Source: Variovorax sp. Sphag1AA (GTDB lineage: Bacteria > Pseudomonadota > Gammaproteobacteria > Burkholderiales > Burkholderiaceae_C). From it: DNA of 64,000 bases. Both the position numbers and the translations under genes were made by a program. Below the pieces are notes generated by a model, which was given only the letters and a program-made list of their open reading frames with translations, was not told where the DNA came from and did no database searches. The stretch lies in assembly GCF_014192575.1 (NCBI RefSeq), contig NZ_JACHYC010000003.1, forward strand, positions 372,001 through 436,000, in the 5' to 3' direction. Shown piece after piece: positions 62,645 through 64,000 of this stretch (positions are counted from its first letter, which is position 1; each line of letters starts with the position of its first letter).

Positions 62645-63732
62645 TCGGTCAGCACGACCTGCGAGGTCGGCAGCCATTGCGCCCAGACGGCATCGCCCTC
62701 GGTCGGCGCCTTGTCGATCGAATGGCTGCCGACGTGGACCTTCAGGCTCGCACCGCTCGGCAACCCCAGGTGATAGAGCGTGTAGTCGCCGAAGTACGAC
62801 TGGGCAGTCACGACGCCTTTCACCTGGTTGGCGTCGCCGGCGGGTTTCTCGTGCGTAAGAAGGATCTTTTCCGGCCGGATCGCTACGGTGACTGGCTGGC
62901 CCTGTCGGCTTGCGACTCCGTGCCCGACGTGGTGCAGGACATCGGCGCATCGGATCTCGGCACGCCCCGGCTCGATCGCGACGACCGTGCCTTCCATGAG
63001 ATTGATGCTGCCCACGAAATCCGCGACGAAGCGCGTCGCGGGCATCTCGTAGACCTCGGCCGGCCTGCCGACCTGCACGAAGCGGCCTTCGCTCATCACG
63101 GCCATGCGCGAGGCCATCGTCATCGCTTCTTCCTGGTCGTGGGTGACCACCACGCAGGTCACGCCGACCTGGCGAATGATGTTGACCAGTTCGATTCGCG
63201 TGGCTTCGCGCAGCTTGCGGTCCAGCGCGCCGAGCGGCTCGTCGAGCAGCAAGAGCTTCGGACGCTTGGCCAGGCTGCGGGCGAGCGCCACGCGCTGTTG
63301 CTGGCCGCCGGAAAGCTGGTGCGGCTTTCGGCGGGCGAGGGGAGCGAGCTGCACCAGCCGCAGCATCTCCTCGACGCGGGTGGCGATCTCGGCCTTGGGC
63401 CGCCGGTCGCGGCGCAGGCCGAAGGCGACGTTGTCCCACACACTCAGATGCGGAAAGAGCGCATAGGACTGGAACATCATGTTGATCGGCCGCTCGTACG
63501 GCGGCCGGCCCGCGAGGTCTTCGCCGTCGAGCACGACGCGCCCCGACGTCGGCGTCTCGAAGCCCGCGAGCACCCGCAGCAGCGTCGTCTTGCCGCAGCC
63601 GGACGAGCCCAGCAGTGCAAAGATCTCGCCGCGCACGATGTCCAGGCTCACCTGGTCGACCGCGCGAAAGTCACCGAAGTCCTTGGTGACCGATTCGATG
63701 CGCAGGAAGCCGGTGTCTTCCGCCGTCGTCAC
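62641..63732 (-). CDS. Polyamine-type ABC transporter ATP-binding protein (PotA-like)
   Basis: ATPase of 363 residues. Walker A is GSSGCGKTT, the Q-loop MMFQSYALFPH, the signature LSGGQQQR, Walker B LLLLDEP and the switch His in VTHDQEEA. A C-terminal TOBE domain (about residues 275-360, with VAIRPEKI) is typical of the CUT/POTH group. It overlaps the receptor gene upstream by four bases and the permease downstream. Putrescine, spermidine or a related amine is the expected cargo. Confidence 0.94.
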   Translation of the reverse strand: MTTAEDTGFLRIESVTKDFGDFRAVDQVSLDIVRGEIFALLGSSGCGKTTLLRVLAGFETPTSGRVVLDGEDLAGRPPYERPINMMFQSYALFPHLSVWDNVAFGLRRDRRPKAEIATRVEEMLRLVQLAPLARRKPHQLSGGQQQRVALARSLAKRPKLLLLDEPLGALDRKLREATRIELVNIIRQVGVTCVVVTHDQEEAMTMASRMAVMSEGRFVQVGRPAEVYEMPATRFVADFVGSINLMEGTVVAIEPGRAEIRCADVLHHVGHGVASRQGQPVTVAIRPEKILLTHEKPAGDANQVKGVVTAQSYFGDYTLYHLGLPSGASLKVHVGSHSIDKAPTEGDAVWAQWLPTSQVVLTE

Positions 63733-64000
63733 CGGTTGGCCTTGAAGTTGGTGAAGGTCCGCGTGACGAGGCGCAGCGTGGCCTGGTCAGGCGTGTCGGG
63801 GGCGATCATCCCGGCGAGCGCGGTGGCGTCGGGAAAGACCGCCTTGTCCTTCGCCAGCGCCGGATCGACGAGCTTCATCGCGGCCTTGTTGGGGTTGGCA
63901 TAGAACACCTTGTTGGTCAACGAAGCATCGACCTCGGGCCGCAGGATGTAGTTGATCCACTTGTAGGCGTTCTCCTTGTGCTTCGCGTCCTTGGGGATTG
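63729..64000 (-). CDS. Polyamine-type ABC receptor (PotD/PotF-like), C-terminal part
   Basis: Only the last 90 codons or so are inside the window; the gene continues past the right edge. The visible segment reads KENAYKWINYILRPEVDASL, TNKVFYANPNKAAMKLVD and ends FTNFKANR, typical of the C-terminus of periplasmic putrescine receptors. It is the first known gene of the operon leading into potA-, potB- and potC-like genes. Confidence 0.9.
   Translation of the reverse strand, partial: IPKDAKHKENAYKWINYILRPEVDASLTNKVFYANPNKAAMKLVDPALAKDKAVFPDATALAGMIAPDTPDQATLRLVTRTFTNFKANR

Overview
The window is a GC-rich stretch of bacterial chromosome that reads like a Comamonadaceae or related Burkholderiales soil bacterium (Variovorax-like). 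The evidence is the strong GC bias at third codon positions, three Bug-type (TctC) solute receptors, six LysR regulators, several nitrate/sulfonate/taurine-type ABC transporters and densely packed catabolic operons. The genus is an inference from gene content. I see no rRNA, tRNA, CRISPR array, phage gene or insertion sequence, and no gap over 300 bases without a gene.

Layout. 1-3862: tail of an ABC receptor, adenine deaminase, ABC ATPase, permease and a non-haem iron oxygenase, probably one operon for an N-heterocycle. 3873-6971: LysR, AraC and a divergent MFS exporter. 6968-13697: minus-strand operon of class III aminotransferase, Bug receptor, a dimethylformamidase-large-subunit-like protein and acetoacetyl-CoA synthetase, with a divergent LysR. 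14705-22241: methyltransferase, GT39-type glycosyltransferase, PdxA-like dehydrogenase with Bug receptor and LysR, a GAF protein and an EamA transporter. 22319-26466: signalling genes (FHA, kelch, response regulator, hybrid kinase). 26463-33168: PhoD-like phosphatase, a 1314-residue GMC oxidoreductase/hydrolase fusion and a zinc alcohol dehydrogenase. 33236-39123: two orphan sulfonate-type receptors around a flavin monooxygenase, LysR, a Gfo/Idh/MocA oxidoreductase and a type II dehydroquinase-like protein. 39305-41230: tandem-PAS hybrid kinase. 41343-47135: complete RND efflux operon. 47146-60908: an accessory catabolic region with two SDRs, two GSTs, a SnoaL-like protein, LysR, aldehyde dehydrogenase, enolase-superfamily dehydratase, SMP-30 lactonase, a four-gene ABC transporter and a 3-hydroxyisobutyrate-dehydrogenase-family reductase. 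60921-64000: polyamine-type ABC transporter, running off the right end.

The most interesting part is 47.4-60.9 kb. The promoter regions of the aldehyde dehydrogenase gene and of the SDR-ABC operon share a two-part LysR-type site: a T-N11-A dyad, then exactly 7 bases, then TTGAC-N-A-N2-TTCCAATTC. A third dyad, identical in its arms to the first, lies upstream of the SDR-GST operon. This suggests that one LysR protein (50396-51292) governs scattered operons as a regulon. Lactonase, dehydratase, dehydrogenases, a sulfonate-type transporter and a reductase whose substrate loop resembles sulfolactaldehyde reductase together resemble a modified Entner-Doudoroff route for an acidic, possibly sulfonated, sugar. 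No aldolase or glycosidase is in the window, so the substrate is unproven.
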